From Phaeodactylibacter sp. (GTDB lineage Bacteria; Bacteroidota; Bacteroidia; Chitinophagales; Saprospiraceae): a DNA stretch of 64,000 bases. The stretch covers positions 1 through 64,000 of the forward strand of contig JAGFJD010000502.1 in the NCBI GenBank assembly GCA_024102975.1, in the 5' to 3' direction. The notes beneath the pieces were generated by a model. That model made no database searches. It worked only from the letters and a program-made list of their open reading frames with translations, and had not been told where the DNA came from. Both the position numbers and the translations under genes were made by a program. Below, in pieces: positions 51,852 through 59,716 of the stretch (positions are counted from its first letter, which is position 1; the number at the start of each line of letters is the position of its first letter).

Positions 51852-52400
51852 TCAAATGCTGGTTTCCTCATTTCCCTCTGGTTTTTCGGTCTCCGGGGCA
51901 GCGTCCTGAAGGCGGTCCAGGACGCGTTCCAGGATGGAAACCTTCGCCTGATAACTCCGGAGCAAATCTTCGACGATCTCCTCCTCCTTTCCTTTAGGGG
52001 CGATGAGCAATTCCTGCCGGAGTTCCTGCATCACTTCATCCAGCCGGGCCAGGTCTTTATCCACGAGATTGTCCCGCTGGTAAGCGGCCAACTGCTGGTA
52101 TTTCTGATGAATCTGCTGTTGGTAGTATTCCTCCGCTTTGGCATATTCCGGCGCGACCCTTTCCAGCGAAGCGGCCGGCTGCAGGCGGTTCCCGAAAAAA
52201 TAAAGGCCGAGTAGGGCTCCGCAGGCCAGCAATACCACCACGGCGGCGGCAGCCCGGCCTGCTTTCCAGAGGGTCAGCCGCCGGGATTGCCGGCGGTCGA
52301 GCTCGTGGCTGATCTCCCCCCACACCCGCAGGCCCGGGGATGGGCCGTCAAAAGCTTCCCGTTGTTCGAGGATGAACTGCTCGATATAATCTCGCTGCAT
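51852..52400 (-). CDS. Anti-sigma-factor-like membrane protein
   Basis: 182 residues. A cytoplasmic N-terminal part (YIEQFILEQREAFDGPSPGLRVWGEI) precedes one transmembrane helix (AAAAVVVLLACGALLGLYFF, residues ~50-70). The periplasmic part is a coiled coil (YAKAEEYYQQQIHQKYQQLAAYQRD, EEEIVEDLLRSYQAKVSILERVLDRL). There is no zinc-binding ASD motif. The position just after an ECF sigma gene and the topology support an anti-sigma role, which is inference. Confidence 0.75.
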   Translation of the reverse strand: MQRDYIEQFILEQREAFDGPSPGLRVWGEISHELDRRQSRRLTLWKAGRAAAAVVVLLACGALLGLYFFGNRLQPAASLERVAPEYAKAEEYYQQQIHQKYQQLAAYQRDNLVDKDLARLDEVMQELRQELLIAPKGKEEEIVEDLLRSYQAKVSILERVLDRLQDAAPETEKPEGNEETSI

Positions 52401-52444
52401 CGTACTTTTTTGTTTTCTCTTTGCCGGCGGGTAACAGTCCTATT

Positions 52445-53056
52445 TTATTTTCCCGCCATCCCTAAATGACTAGACTCTAATAATTCTCTCAGCTTCTTTC
52501 GGGCACGGCTGTACTGGGACTTGGAAGTCGCTTCGGTGATCTCCAGGATCTCGGCGATTTCCTTGTGGTCATAACCTTCGAACAGATATAGGGTAAATAC
52601 CGCCCGGTAGCCGTCGGGCAGATCCTGCACGGCTTTTTTTACGGATTCTACATCCAGGCCCGGCGGCGGGTCTTCCGTTACCTGTTCGGCAGTAGCCGGT
52701 ACTTCAGCGTGCCGTTCTTCCAGTTCTTCAAAGAACAGGCGGTTGCGTTTGAGGTGGTTGATGCAGTTGTTGACCGTGATGCGTTTGATCCACGCCCCTA
52801 CCGATGACTGATACCGAAAGGTATGGAGCTTGGAAAACACATCGACGAACGAGTTCTGCAACAGGTCCTCCGCGTCCTGTTCACTGCGGACCATCCGCAG
52901 GCACACGTTATACATCGCCCTCGAATATAAGCGGTACAGCTCAAACTGAGCCCTTCGGTTGCCACGCTTACATTTTTCGACAATGTCTCGGTGTGTGCTT
53001 GCGTAATCCAATTTCAGGTGATTGTATTCTACAGCGGGTGATTTTTTCGCATGCAT
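52445..53056 (-). CDS. RNA polymerase ECF-type sigma factor
   Basis: 203 residues from ATG 53056 (ATG 53077 is also possible). Region 2 reads ELYRLYSRAMYNVCLRMVRSEQDAEDLLQNSFVDVFSKLHTFRYQSSVGAWIKRITVNNCINHLKRN. Region 4 reads VQDLPDGYRAVFTLYLFEGYDHKEIAEILEITEATSKSQYSRARKKLRELL. No region 3 is present, as in ECF factors. First gene of an operon with the anti-sigma-like and DUF4097-like genes, ended by the terminator at 50341-50385. Its target promoter is not evident here. Confidence 0.92.
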   Translation of the reverse strand: MHAKKSPAVEYNHLKLDYASTHRDIVEKCKRGNRRAQFELYRLYSRAMYNVCLRMVRSEQDAEDLLQNSFVDVFSKLHTFRYQSSVGAWIKRITVNNCINHLKRNRLFFEELEERHAEVPATAEQVTEDPPPGLDVESVKKAVQDLPDGYRAVFTLYLFEGYDHKEIAEILEITEATSKSQYSRARKKLRELLESSHLGMAGK

Positions 53057-53151
53057 GCTTCCTGGCTTCAGCTTCATTTGTAGGGACAGGCACGGGGGGA
53101 AAGGGTTGCATGCGGCTTGGTAGATTATCGCTCGTTTTTCGAAAAGAAAAG

Positions 53152-53490
53152 TCAATCTTCCGGAGGAGAAAGAATATACACTTTATGCTGAACTGCCTTT
53201 TCCCACTCCACTAACAAAATGGAAACAAAAGGCAATAAACCTGCCAACACATTCCGCCTGACATCCAGGATAAACACTCCAACCGGCAGCGTGTCCAGGT
53301 TTTATTGATAGGGAATATTCTTATCGACAGCTACTAGTACATCGAAGCCGTTTTCCTGCATTTTTCGAAACAAAGCGCCATTTTTCAGACCATTCCAGCC
53401 CATATCCCGCACCGTAAAAACGGCGTGTTCTGTATCTGAAAATTCTTTCTTGAAACGGACATCGACATTCTCGTCAAGCAGCACTTTCAT
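53152..53490 (-). pseudogene. DUF5615 PIN-like toxin gene with internal stop
   Basis: The frame starts MKVLLDENVDVRFKKEF, with the family's DEN motif. It continues to VLVAVDKNIPYQ and meets TAA at 53302-53304. Beyond that stop the same frame carries on with the family's second half (NLDTLPVGVFILDVRRN...LLPFVSILL) to a TGA at 53152-53154, 113 codons in all. A single C-to-T change from CAA would give the stop, and Gln fits at that place (PYQQNL). The toxin, a predicted PIN-fold RNase, is thus cut to 62 residues and probably inactive. It overlaps the DUF433 gene by 17 bases. Confidence 0.8.
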
Positions 53491-53704
53491 ACCTCCGGCT
53501 TATCATTTGCACCAATTCCCCTGCCCATTCGATCACAACTTCCGCCTGTTCCCGCCTGACTGAAGGGAAGCCTGCCAAAAATTCATCCAAAGAGCTTTCC
53601 TCCAAATAGTCAAACAGGGTTTTGACCGGTACGCGTGTTCCTGTAAATACGGGAGTGCCGCTCAAAATTTCAGGATCGACATGTATGGCTTCTTTTACCG
53701 TCAT
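53474..53704 (-). CDS. DUF433-family antitoxin
   Basis: 76 residues from ATG 53704 (a longer start lacks family similarity). HVDPEILSGTPVFTGTRVPVKTLFDYLEE is the DUF433 HTH core, followed by SLDEFLAGFPSVRREQAEVVIEW. DUF433 proteins are the usual partners of DUF5615 PIN-like toxins. Here the genes overlap by 17 bases, so translation is coupled. A promoter with a palindromic operator lies just upstream (53722-53746). The antitoxin is intact although the toxin is broken. Confidence 0.88.
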   Translation of the reverse strand: MTVKEAIHVDPEILSGTPVFTGTRVPVKTLFDYLEESSLDEFLAGFPSVRREQAEVVIEWAGELVQMISRRYESAA

Positions 53705-53721
53705 GGCTGATTCGTTTTTTC

Positions 53722-53746
53722 CAAATTTACAATTTCCCAAGGGAAA
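53722..53746 (-). promoter_or_regulatory. Toxin-antitoxin promoter with palindromic operator
   Basis: TAAATTTG (53722-53729, minus strand) matches TAnnTTTG and lies 18 bases before the antitoxin ATG. The perfect palindrome TTTCCCAAGGGAAA (53733-53746) occupies the space just upstream, a likely DUF433 binding site for autoregulation. Confidence 0.5.
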
Positions 53747-53810
53747 AAACTACCAGAAATTTTGATTCCTCCTCTTGGATAATTCATGGGATTGTAACGA
53801 TATCCCCCGC

Positions 53811-54839
53811 CTACCCCGCCTTCTTCACCCGCTCCAACCCCTCCTGCGCCTTCTCATAATTAGGCGCCAGGCGCAGCGCCTGCTCGTAATCCTTTTTTGC
53901 GGCGGCGGCATTCCCAAGCATTTCCTGGGCCAGCCCCCGGTAGTAGTACGCCCGGATGTGGGTCGGGGAGGTTTCAATGGCGATGTCGAACTGTTGACGG
54001 GCCTGCTCAATGGAGTCCATATCCATATAAATGAGGCCGGAATTGAAGTAGGCCTCCTCGTACTGCGGGTCCACCCGGCTGATGCGGCGGTACATCTCGA
54101 TGGCCTCCGGCAGTTCCCCAATGTCGCTCAGGTAATCGGCCCGGGCGTGCAGCGCGTAGATATTGTCCGGCGCCACCCGGATGGCGTTGTCGAAATAGCG
54201 CAGGGCCAGCGGGTCGCCGATAGCCGCGTAGAGCTGCCCCAGGTTGATCCAGCCGTCGGCCAGTTCGGAATCGAGCTCCACCGCTTTCTGGAAGCTGTTG
54301 ATGGCGCGCACGGTGTCGCCCCGCTCCTTGAAGTTCATCCCGAACATAAAATAGGCCTCCGCATTCTGCGGGTCGAGCGTGAGGATGCGGTTGATCGTCT
54401 TCATCGATTCTTCGTGTTGTTTGAGGAGCTGCTGGAACTCGCTCAGCTTGAGCAGGGTCGGGATGCGCTCCGGGTAGAGCCCGGCGGCCCGCTCCATCGT
54501 TTTCAGGGCCCGGCGAGACTGGAAATAGTCCAGGTACACATCCGCCAGCAGGTGCAGGTACTCCACATTCGTAGAATCCATGCTCAGGGCCTTGTTCAGG
54601 TCGCGGATGGCTTCGTCGAAACCGTCGTTTTCGTAAAACAGGCGGCCCCGTTCGGCATACAATTCCGGATCGTTGGGGTTTTGGGATATTTCGGTGGACA
54701 GCCCGTCGATAGCCGGGTTGCCGGTCGTCATAACGGCTTCGGCATCGCCCTCCTGCCTGCCCTGGCTGTTGCCGCCACAGCCGGCCAGGGCGAAACTCAG
54801 GGCAATGGCCAACCCTATCATTCCAATTTTAGTTTTCAT
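53811..54839 (-). CDS. TPR-repeat lipoprotein
   Basis: 342 residues from ATG 54839, where MKTKIGMIGLAIALSFALAGC gives a lipoprotein signal with the lipobox LAGC; the longer open frame is not protein-like. About eight TPR repeats follow: NPNDPELYAERGRLFYENDG, FDEAIRDLNKALSMDSTN, EESMKTINRILTLDPQNAEA, DTVRAINSFQKAVELDSELA, IEMYRRISRVDPQYEEAYFN, IEQARQQFDIAIETSPTH, AAKKDYEQALRLAPNYEKA. Outer-membrane or periplasmic scaffold; partner unknown. Confidence 0.9.
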   Translation of the reverse strand: MKTKIGMIGLAIALSFALAGCGGNSQGRQEGDAEAVMTTGNPAIDGLSTEISQNPNDPELYAERGRLFYENDGFDEAIRDLNKALSMDSTNVEYLHLLADVYLDYFQSRRALKTMERAAGLYPERIPTLLKLSEFQQLLKQHEESMKTINRILTLDPQNAEAYFMFGMNFKERGDTVRAINSFQKAVELDSELADGWINLGQLYAAIGDPLALRYFDNAIRVAPDNIYALHARADYLSDIGELPEAIEMYRRISRVDPQYEEAYFNSGLIYMDMDSIEQARQQFDIAIETSPTHIRAYYYRGLAQEMLGNAAAAKKDYEQALRLAPNYEKAQEGLERVKKAG

Positions 54840-54901
54840 AACGTACGTGATCGGTTTAACTGAAATCGGGTGCAAAGATACGGAAATTGCTTGTCGAGAA
54901 A

Positions 54902-54951
54902 AGACTTGACAAGTTTCCTGCAAGCATCCGCCTCGTAAACTTGTCAAGTCT
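54902..54951. repeat. Perfect 15-bp inverted repeat
   Basis: AGACTTGACAAGTTT (54902-54916) and AAACTTGTCAAGTCT (54937-54951) are perfect inverted copies separated by 20 bases. The 16-base word AAACTTGTCAAGTCTA also occurs at 9327-9342, at the break of the truncated SDR gene. Confidence 0.8.
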
Positions 54952-55108
54952 ATCGAACTATATAACAATGAACCCCAAAGTAGGCGGACACAATAATTTT
55001 TTGATAAATTATTATCGAAGTTGCCCTAAGCAGTCCAAGGTTGCGTATACGACCACAGGCCGTAACGAGCATTCCTGTTTATTATCAATTTAAATGAGTG
55101 TTACGGAA

Positions 55109-55159
55109 AGTCGTCAGACGACTCAAAGTCGAAAGTCGCACGAAAGTCGTCAGACGACT
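55109..55159. repeat. Doubled 15-bp palindrome upstream of a T9SS gene
   Basis: AGTCGTCAGACGACT (7-bp arms around one base) occurs at 55109-55123 and again at 55145-55159, 36 bases apart. GAAAGTCGCACGAAAGTCG between them repeats part of the word. Confidence 0.75.
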
Positions 55160-55224
55160 GATAAAACCCGCGAATATGTCACGCACTCAATTTAAATATG
55201 TCCGGCTACTTAACGTCCAATCCT

Positions 55225-56838
55225 ATGAAAAGATTGAAGAAGTTTTTTTTCGCCGGTGTTTATGTCCTTCCCCTGGCCCTCACGGCCCAATCCTGGTCGT
55301 GGGTAGCGCCCATTGACGGGAGCGGCGGAGAGCGTTGCGAAGTAGTACAGGCGCTGGAAGGCGGCGGGCTGGCCGTGGGCGGCGCCTTCAGCGGAAGCCT
55401 CGAAGTGCAGGGGCTCGGGATCGACGGACTGGGCAACGACGACCTCTACCTCCTGCGGCTGGACGCCGATCAGCGGCTGTTGTGGGCTGTAGTTGCCGGC
55501 AGCAGCCAGGACGACGAAACCACCGCTCTGGCCGAGCTGCCCGGCGGAGATATCGCTTTTGCCGGCGCCTTCTGGTTCAGCGTCCAGTTGGGCGACACCC
55601 TGCTGGGCAGCGGCAGTACCTCCCGCAGCCTCTTCGTCGCCCGCCTAAGCCCGGAGGGGCAGCTGCGCTGGGCGCGCAGCATCCCCGGACAGGGGCTGAA
55701 GAACATCACTGGCCTGGCGGCCCGCCCGGACGGCAGCCTGGCCCTCGCCGGCTATTTCGAGCGGGACCTCGATCTCAGCCCGTTCTTCCTGGAATCGGGC
55801 AGGGCCGACGGCACCACCTTCGCCTTCGTTGCCGCCCTCGACGGGCAAGGCGAGACCATCTGGGCCCGGCAGGCCGGCCACAGCAACGATACCCGGGCCA
55901 ACGCCATCGCGCTGATGCCGGACGGTGGCATGGCCATCGGCGGCTTCTTCAACGATACGGCCCGCTTTGATGAAATCCAGTTCACCGCCAACACCTTCGA
56001 CCCCGACGCTTTCATCGCCAGCTATGCAGCCGATGGCAGCCTGCGCTGGGCGAGAAAGGCCGGCGGCGTGGTCGATGATGAGGTCCGCGGCCTGGCCGCC
56101 GGCGCCGACGGTTCGGTTTATGCTACCGGTTCCATGATCGGCGTGATGACGGTCAGCGACGAGATCGTCCTGCAAACCACGTCCGGCAACCCCAATTTCT
56201 TCCTGCTGAAATACAGCGCGGAGGGCGAGCCGCTCTTTGGCCGTACGCTGGGCAACGCCCAAATCCAGCGGGGGCTGGCCATCGACGTCCTCGATGGGTT
56301 GGTTGCCATCAGCGGCGCTTTCACCGGCAGCTTCGAGGTGGACGGATTGACGGCCGACAGCGGGGGGCTGCCCCACGGCTTCGCTGCCGGCTTCAATACG
56401 GCGGGCGAGGGGCGGTGGCTCGTCCCCATCCCTGCCAATACCGCCCTGGTGGCCAGTTGCCTGGACATCGGCCCGGGCGGCCGGGTAACCGTCGGCGGCA
56501 GCTATTCCCGTACGGCTGTTTTTGACGAAGAAGAACTGGCCTGTGCCGGCAGCACCGGTGCCTTTGTGGGGCAGCTCAATCCGGCGCTGACGCCTGTCAT
56601 TGAAGCACGCCGGCAGGAGTTGAACGTGGAGGTGTTTCCCAATCCGGGCAGCGGCCGGTTTTACCTGCTGCCGGCAGGGCTGCCGTACGATGTCGCCCTC
56701 TATGACAACCTGGGGCGCCGGCTGGGGCAATGGGTAGGGGCGGATGAGTTGCGGCTGGAAGGGTTGCCGGGGGGATGGTATGCAGTAACAGTGCGGTTGG
56801 GAGAGGCCTATCGGGTATTGCGGGTGTTGAAGCGTTGA
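55225..56838 (+). CDS. T9SS-secreted beta-propeller-like protein
   Basis: 537 residues from ATG 55225 (MKRLKKFFFAGVYVLPLALTAQ is the signal peptide). The body is a series of SBBP-like blades of about 45-50 residues: GGLAVGGAFSGSLEVQGLGI, GDIAFAGAFWFSVQLGDTLL, GSLALAGYFERDLDLSPFFL, GGMAIGGFFNDTARFDEIQF and GRVTVGGSYSRTAVFDEEEL, each with GxFxGS/x-F-D and a W-A-R segment. The C-terminus VEVFPNPGSGRFYLLPAGLP ... YRVLRVLKR is a T9SS sorting domain. The protein is secreted or on the surface; ligand unknown. Its 3' end overlaps an antisense DUF433 gene by 31 bases. Confidence 0.87.
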   Translation: MKRLKKFFFAGVYVLPLALTAQSWSWVAPIDGSGGERCEVVQALEGGGLAVGGAFSGSLEVQGLGIDGLGNDDLYLLRLDADQRLLWAVVAGSSQDDETTALAELPGGDIAFAGAFWFSVQLGDTLLGSGSTSRSLFVARLSPEGQLRWARSIPGQGLKNITGLAARPDGSLALAGYFERDLDLSPFFLESGRADGTTFAFVAALDGQGETIWARQAGHSNDTRANAIALMPDGGMAIGGFFNDTARFDEIQFTANTFDPDAFIASYAADGSLRWARKAGGVVDDEVRGLAAGADGSVYATGSMIGVMTVSDEIVLQTTSGNPNFFLLKYSAEGEPLFGRTLGNAQIQRGLAIDVLDGLVAISGAFTGSFEVDGLTADSGGLPHGFAAGFNTAGEGRWLVPIPANTALVASCLDIGPGGRVTVGGSYSRTAVFDEEELACAGSTGAFVGQLNPALTPVIEARRQELNVEVFPNPGSGRFYLLPAGLPYDVALYDNLGRRLGQWVGADELRLEGLPGGWYAVTVRLGEAYRVLRVLKR

Positions 56839-57062
56839 GTAGGATGAGCCGGAGGAATATTGAAAGTAACAAGATTCTCAACAAATTCTAATAACTGCTC
56901 CACCTGTTCCCTCCTAACAGAAGGGAAATCATTCAAAAATTCCTCGATGGTATCTCCTCCTTTAAGGTAATCGAACAGGATTTTTATAGGCACTCTCGTT
57001 CCTGCAAAAACGGGCGTACCGCTTTGAATTTCCGGTGAAATAGTGATGACACCAGCAATCAT
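56808..57062 (-). CDS. Orphan DUF433-family antitoxin-like protein
   Basis: 84 residues. ITISPEIQSGTPVFAGTRVP, KILFDYLKGGDTIEEFLNDF and PSVRREQVEQLLEF match the DUF433 family and the gene at 53474-53704. After ENLV the sequence (TFNIPPAHPTQRFNTRNTR) is the antisense of the neighbouring T9SS gene's end rather than a family C-terminus. The toxin gene that should follow is missing. So it is a solitary antitoxin left after deletion; the product may still bind DNA. Confidence 0.7.
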   Translation of the reverse strand: MIAGVITISPEIQSGTPVFAGTRVPIKILFDYLKGGDTIEEFLNDFPSVRREQVEQLLEFVENLVTFNIPPAHPTQRFNTRNTR

Positions 57063-57390
57063 GTTTTACTACTTTCATTTTGAATGTCTAATTTACCATA
57101 ATTCTTTTATACGACCGATTCTTTCTCCCTCCTTTTCCCAATTCAAACGCCTGATTGGACAGGAGGGTTTTGTATTATACTGACGCACGGTTGGTTTTGT
57201 CAGTTACAAAACCGGTCGCAGCAATTCTCGCTTTAGAATGCCACTAAAACACCAAAGCACAAAATCCCACGAAAAATTTAGTGCGGATTTGGTGTTTTTG
57301 TGTTTTCGTGGCAAATTTCAAAGTGCCATTTCACCAAACCGGGAATTGGTGAACCGGTCGGGTCAGTATAGCAGGATTAATCAATAAACG
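57063..57390. other. Intergenic region with a REP element and nested insertion
   Basis: About 330 bases with no gene; most of it (57177-57370) is the interrupted REP-like element. Confidence 0.55.
57177..57370. repeat. 51-bp REP-like palindrome interrupted by a 133-bp hairpin element
   Basis: The left part (57177-57218) starts ATACTGACGCACGG and the right part (57361-57370) ends GGTCAGTATA. Joined at AACCGGTCG they rebuild the 51-bp family unit of 26230-26331. The insert (57219-57351) is flanked by the 9-bp direct repeat AACCGGTCG (57210-57218 and 57352-57360). It contains a 27-bp imperfect hairpin whose arms begin GCCACTAAAACACC and end TTTTCGTGGC. Confidence 0.75.
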
Positions 57391-59520
57391 TTACCTCAAC
57401 ATAAACCCCTTTCTTTTCTCCAGCAGCCCCTTCGCCACCTGCTCCGGCACCGGCGCGTAATGTGAGAAGGTCAGCGCCGCGCTGGCCCGCCCGGAGGTAA
57501 GGGTGCGGATTTGGGCGGCGTAGCCGAACAGCTCGGCCAGCGGCGCCTGCGCTTTGACGATCGTATGGCTGGCCCGCGGCTCCATGCCCTGGGGGATGCC
57601 CCGCCGGCGGTTGAGGTCGCCCATCAGGGCGCCGATGTGTTCTTCCGGGGTGCTGATTTCGATCGACATGATGGGCTCCACCAGGATGGGCGCGCCTTTT
57701 GAGGCAAAAGCGCGGAAGGCCTCCCGGGCGCACAGCTCGAAGGCCAGCTCGCTGGAGTCGTGGCTCGCCTGGGCGGCGGTGACGACGGCTTTCAGGCTGT
57801 GTACCTCGTAGCCGGCGAAAATGCCCACCTGCAGCATGTTTTCGAAACCGCGGCGGGCGCCGGCCAGGTATTCCGGTTTGAGGGCCCCTTCCGGCAGGCG
57901 GCTTTCGAACTGCAGGCGGGTACGCCCGCCCTGGAATTCGGGCCCGTCGAGGAAGGCCGGGTCCGCCGGCCCCAGCTCGAAGGCCAGCTGGGCGTAGAGC
58001 GGTTCGCCAACCTCGCGGCGGTACTCGTAGGTGGCGCTGACGGGCTGGCTAAGTTGTTCTTTGTAGTTGACCTGCGGGCGGCCCAGGTTGGCGTCCAGCT
58101 TGAAATCGTCGCGCAGGCGGTGGGAGATGACCTCCAGGTGCAGCTCGCCCATGCCCCGGATGAGGGTCTGGCCGGTTTCTTCATCTTCTAGCACCTGGAA
58201 GGAGGGGTCTTCCTCTTCGATCTGGCGCAGGGCCTCGTGCAGCTTGTCGATGTCGCGGCTGTGCCGGGCCTCGATCACCATGCCCACGACGGGCTGCGGA
58301 AACTGTATGGACTCCAGGACGATGGGCTTGTCGGGGTCGCAGAGGGTGTCGCCGGTGGCGATGTCCTTTACGCCGCCCAGGGCGGCGATGTCGCCGGCGG
58401 CCACCTCCCAGACGGCGTTGCGCTTGCCGCCGTGCAGTTGGTAGAGGTTGGACAGGCGTTCCTTCTCGCCGGTGCGGGGGTTGTATACGCCCTGGCCCCG
58501 CCGGGCGTGGCCGGAGTAGACGCGGAAGAAGGCCATCTTGCGGTGCTGGTCGTCGAGGGCGATCTTGAAGACCAGGGCGGCGAAGGGGTCGCCGCCGGTC
58601 AGAGAGCGCTTCTCTTCCTGTCCGCTGCGGGGGTGGGTGCCGCGGACGGCGCCCACGTCCTTCGGCGAAGGCAGGTATGCGCAGACGGCGTCGAGCGCCA
58701 TCTGTACGCCCTTGTTCTTATAGGCGCTGCCGCACAGCACGGGCACGATCTCCCGCCGGAGCGTTGCCCGCCGGATGGCCTGCCGGATTTCCGCTTCGGT
58801 GATGGCCTCCGGCTCGTCGAATATTTTGGACAGGATGCCTTCGTCATATTCGGCCAGGGTTTCCAGCATCTGCTGGCGCGCCGCCGCTGCCGCCTCCCGG
58901 AGTTCTTCCGGAATGGGCAACACGTGTCGCTCTTCCTCCTCCCAGATGGTCGCTTCCTGGCTCACCAGGTCGACGATGCCCCGGAAGAACTCCTCCTCCC
59001 CCACCGGTATCTGCAGGGCCACCGGGCGGGCGGCCAGGCGCCGGCGCATCTGTTCCATCACCTCTTCGAAGTGGGCGCCGGGCAGGTCCATCTTGTTGAC
59101 GAACGCCAGGCGCGGCACGTGGTAGCGGTCGGCCTGCCGCCAGACGGTCTCCGACTGCGGCTCTACCCCGTGCACTGCGCTGAACAGCACGATCAGCCCG
59201 TCGATCACCCGCATGGAGCGCTCGACCTCCACGGTGAAGTCGACATGGCCGGGCGTGTCGATGATGTTGATGGTGTATTCCGTTTCCCGCCACGGCCAGG
59301 AGGTTTGGGTAGCGGCGGCGGTGATGGTGATGCCGCGCTCCCGTTCTTCCTCCATGAAATCCATGATGGTAGTGCCGTCATGCACCTCGCCGATGCGGTG
59401 GGTGCGGCCGGTATAAAAGAGGATGCGTTCGGTGAGGGTGGTCTTTCCCGCGTCGATGTGGGCGGCAATGCCGATGTTGCGCAGTAGCTCCGGGTCGGTT
59501 GACTTTTCTTTTTCTGCCAT
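57391..59520 (-). CDS. Translation elongation factor G (EF-G, possibly a second paralogue)
   Basis: 709 residues from ATG 59520. EF-G uses GTP to move tRNA and mRNA on the ribosome. G1 is NIGIAAHIDAGKTTLTERIL, switch regions are ERERGITI and INIIDTPGHVDFT, and G4 is FVNKMDLPG. Domains II-V follow (FRVYSGHARRGQGVYNP, LIRGMGELHLEVISHRL, SASHTIVKAQAPLAELFGYAAQIR). Domain IV includes SYKE-like NYKEQLSQPVSATYEY. It is not next to rpsL, rpsG or tuf, so it may be a second EF-G of the kind many Bacteroidota have rather than the main one. Confidence 0.9.
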   Translation of the reverse strand: MAEKEKSTDPELLRNIGIAAHIDAGKTTLTERILFYTGRTHRIGEVHDGTTIMDFMEEERERGITITAAATQTSWPWRETEYTINIIDTPGHVDFTVEVERSMRVIDGLIVLFSAVHGVEPQSETVWRQADRYHVPRLAFVNKMDLPGAHFEEVMEQMRRRLAARPVALQIPVGEEEFFRGIVDLVSQEATIWEEEERHVLPIPEELREAAAAARQQMLETLAEYDEGILSKIFDEPEAITEAEIRQAIRRATLRREIVPVLCGSAYKNKGVQMALDAVCAYLPSPKDVGAVRGTHPRSGQEEKRSLTGGDPFAALVFKIALDDQHRKMAFFRVYSGHARRGQGVYNPRTGEKERLSNLYQLHGGKRNAVWEVAAGDIAALGGVKDIATGDTLCDPDKPIVLESIQFPQPVVGMVIEARHSRDIDKLHEALRQIEEEDPSFQVLEDEETGQTLIRGMGELHLEVISHRLRDDFKLDANLGRPQVNYKEQLSQPVSATYEYRREVGEPLYAQLAFELGPADPAFLDGPEFQGGRTRLQFESRLPEGALKPEYLAGARRGFENMLQVGIFAGYEVHSLKAVVTAAQASHDSSELAFELCAREAFRAFASKGAPILVEPIMSIEISTPEEHIGALMGDLNRRRGIPQGMEPRASHTIVKAQAPLAELFGYAAQIRTLTSGRASAALTFSHYAPVPEQVAKGLLEKRKGFMLR

Positions 59521-59716
59521 GGTGGTTGGTCTTGAAGTGCACACAAATTACGGAACAGGGAGCGGTTTGGCAAATGAGATTGGTCATGATGGAGCGATCT
59601 GGGGTGCCAATTTATTTCATTTCATTGCCTGCCTGCGGCACAGCAGGCGGGTATCAGTCGCTATGCTCGTGTTCTGTTGGCGTACAAGAGCTGTTAAAAT
59701 ACGGACCTGCCAGCTT
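59521..59716. other. Spacer with a small hairpin
   Basis: About 195 bases without a gene. GCCTGCGGCACAGCAGGC near 59630-59648 forms a small hairpin. Confidence 0.4.

Larger units (their letters stand above)
54840..55224. other. Intergenic region with two kinds of palindrome
   Basis: 385 bases between divergent genes with no supported gene. It holds the inverted repeat at 54902-54951 and the doubled palindrome at 55109-55159, listed separately. Confidence 0.6.
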
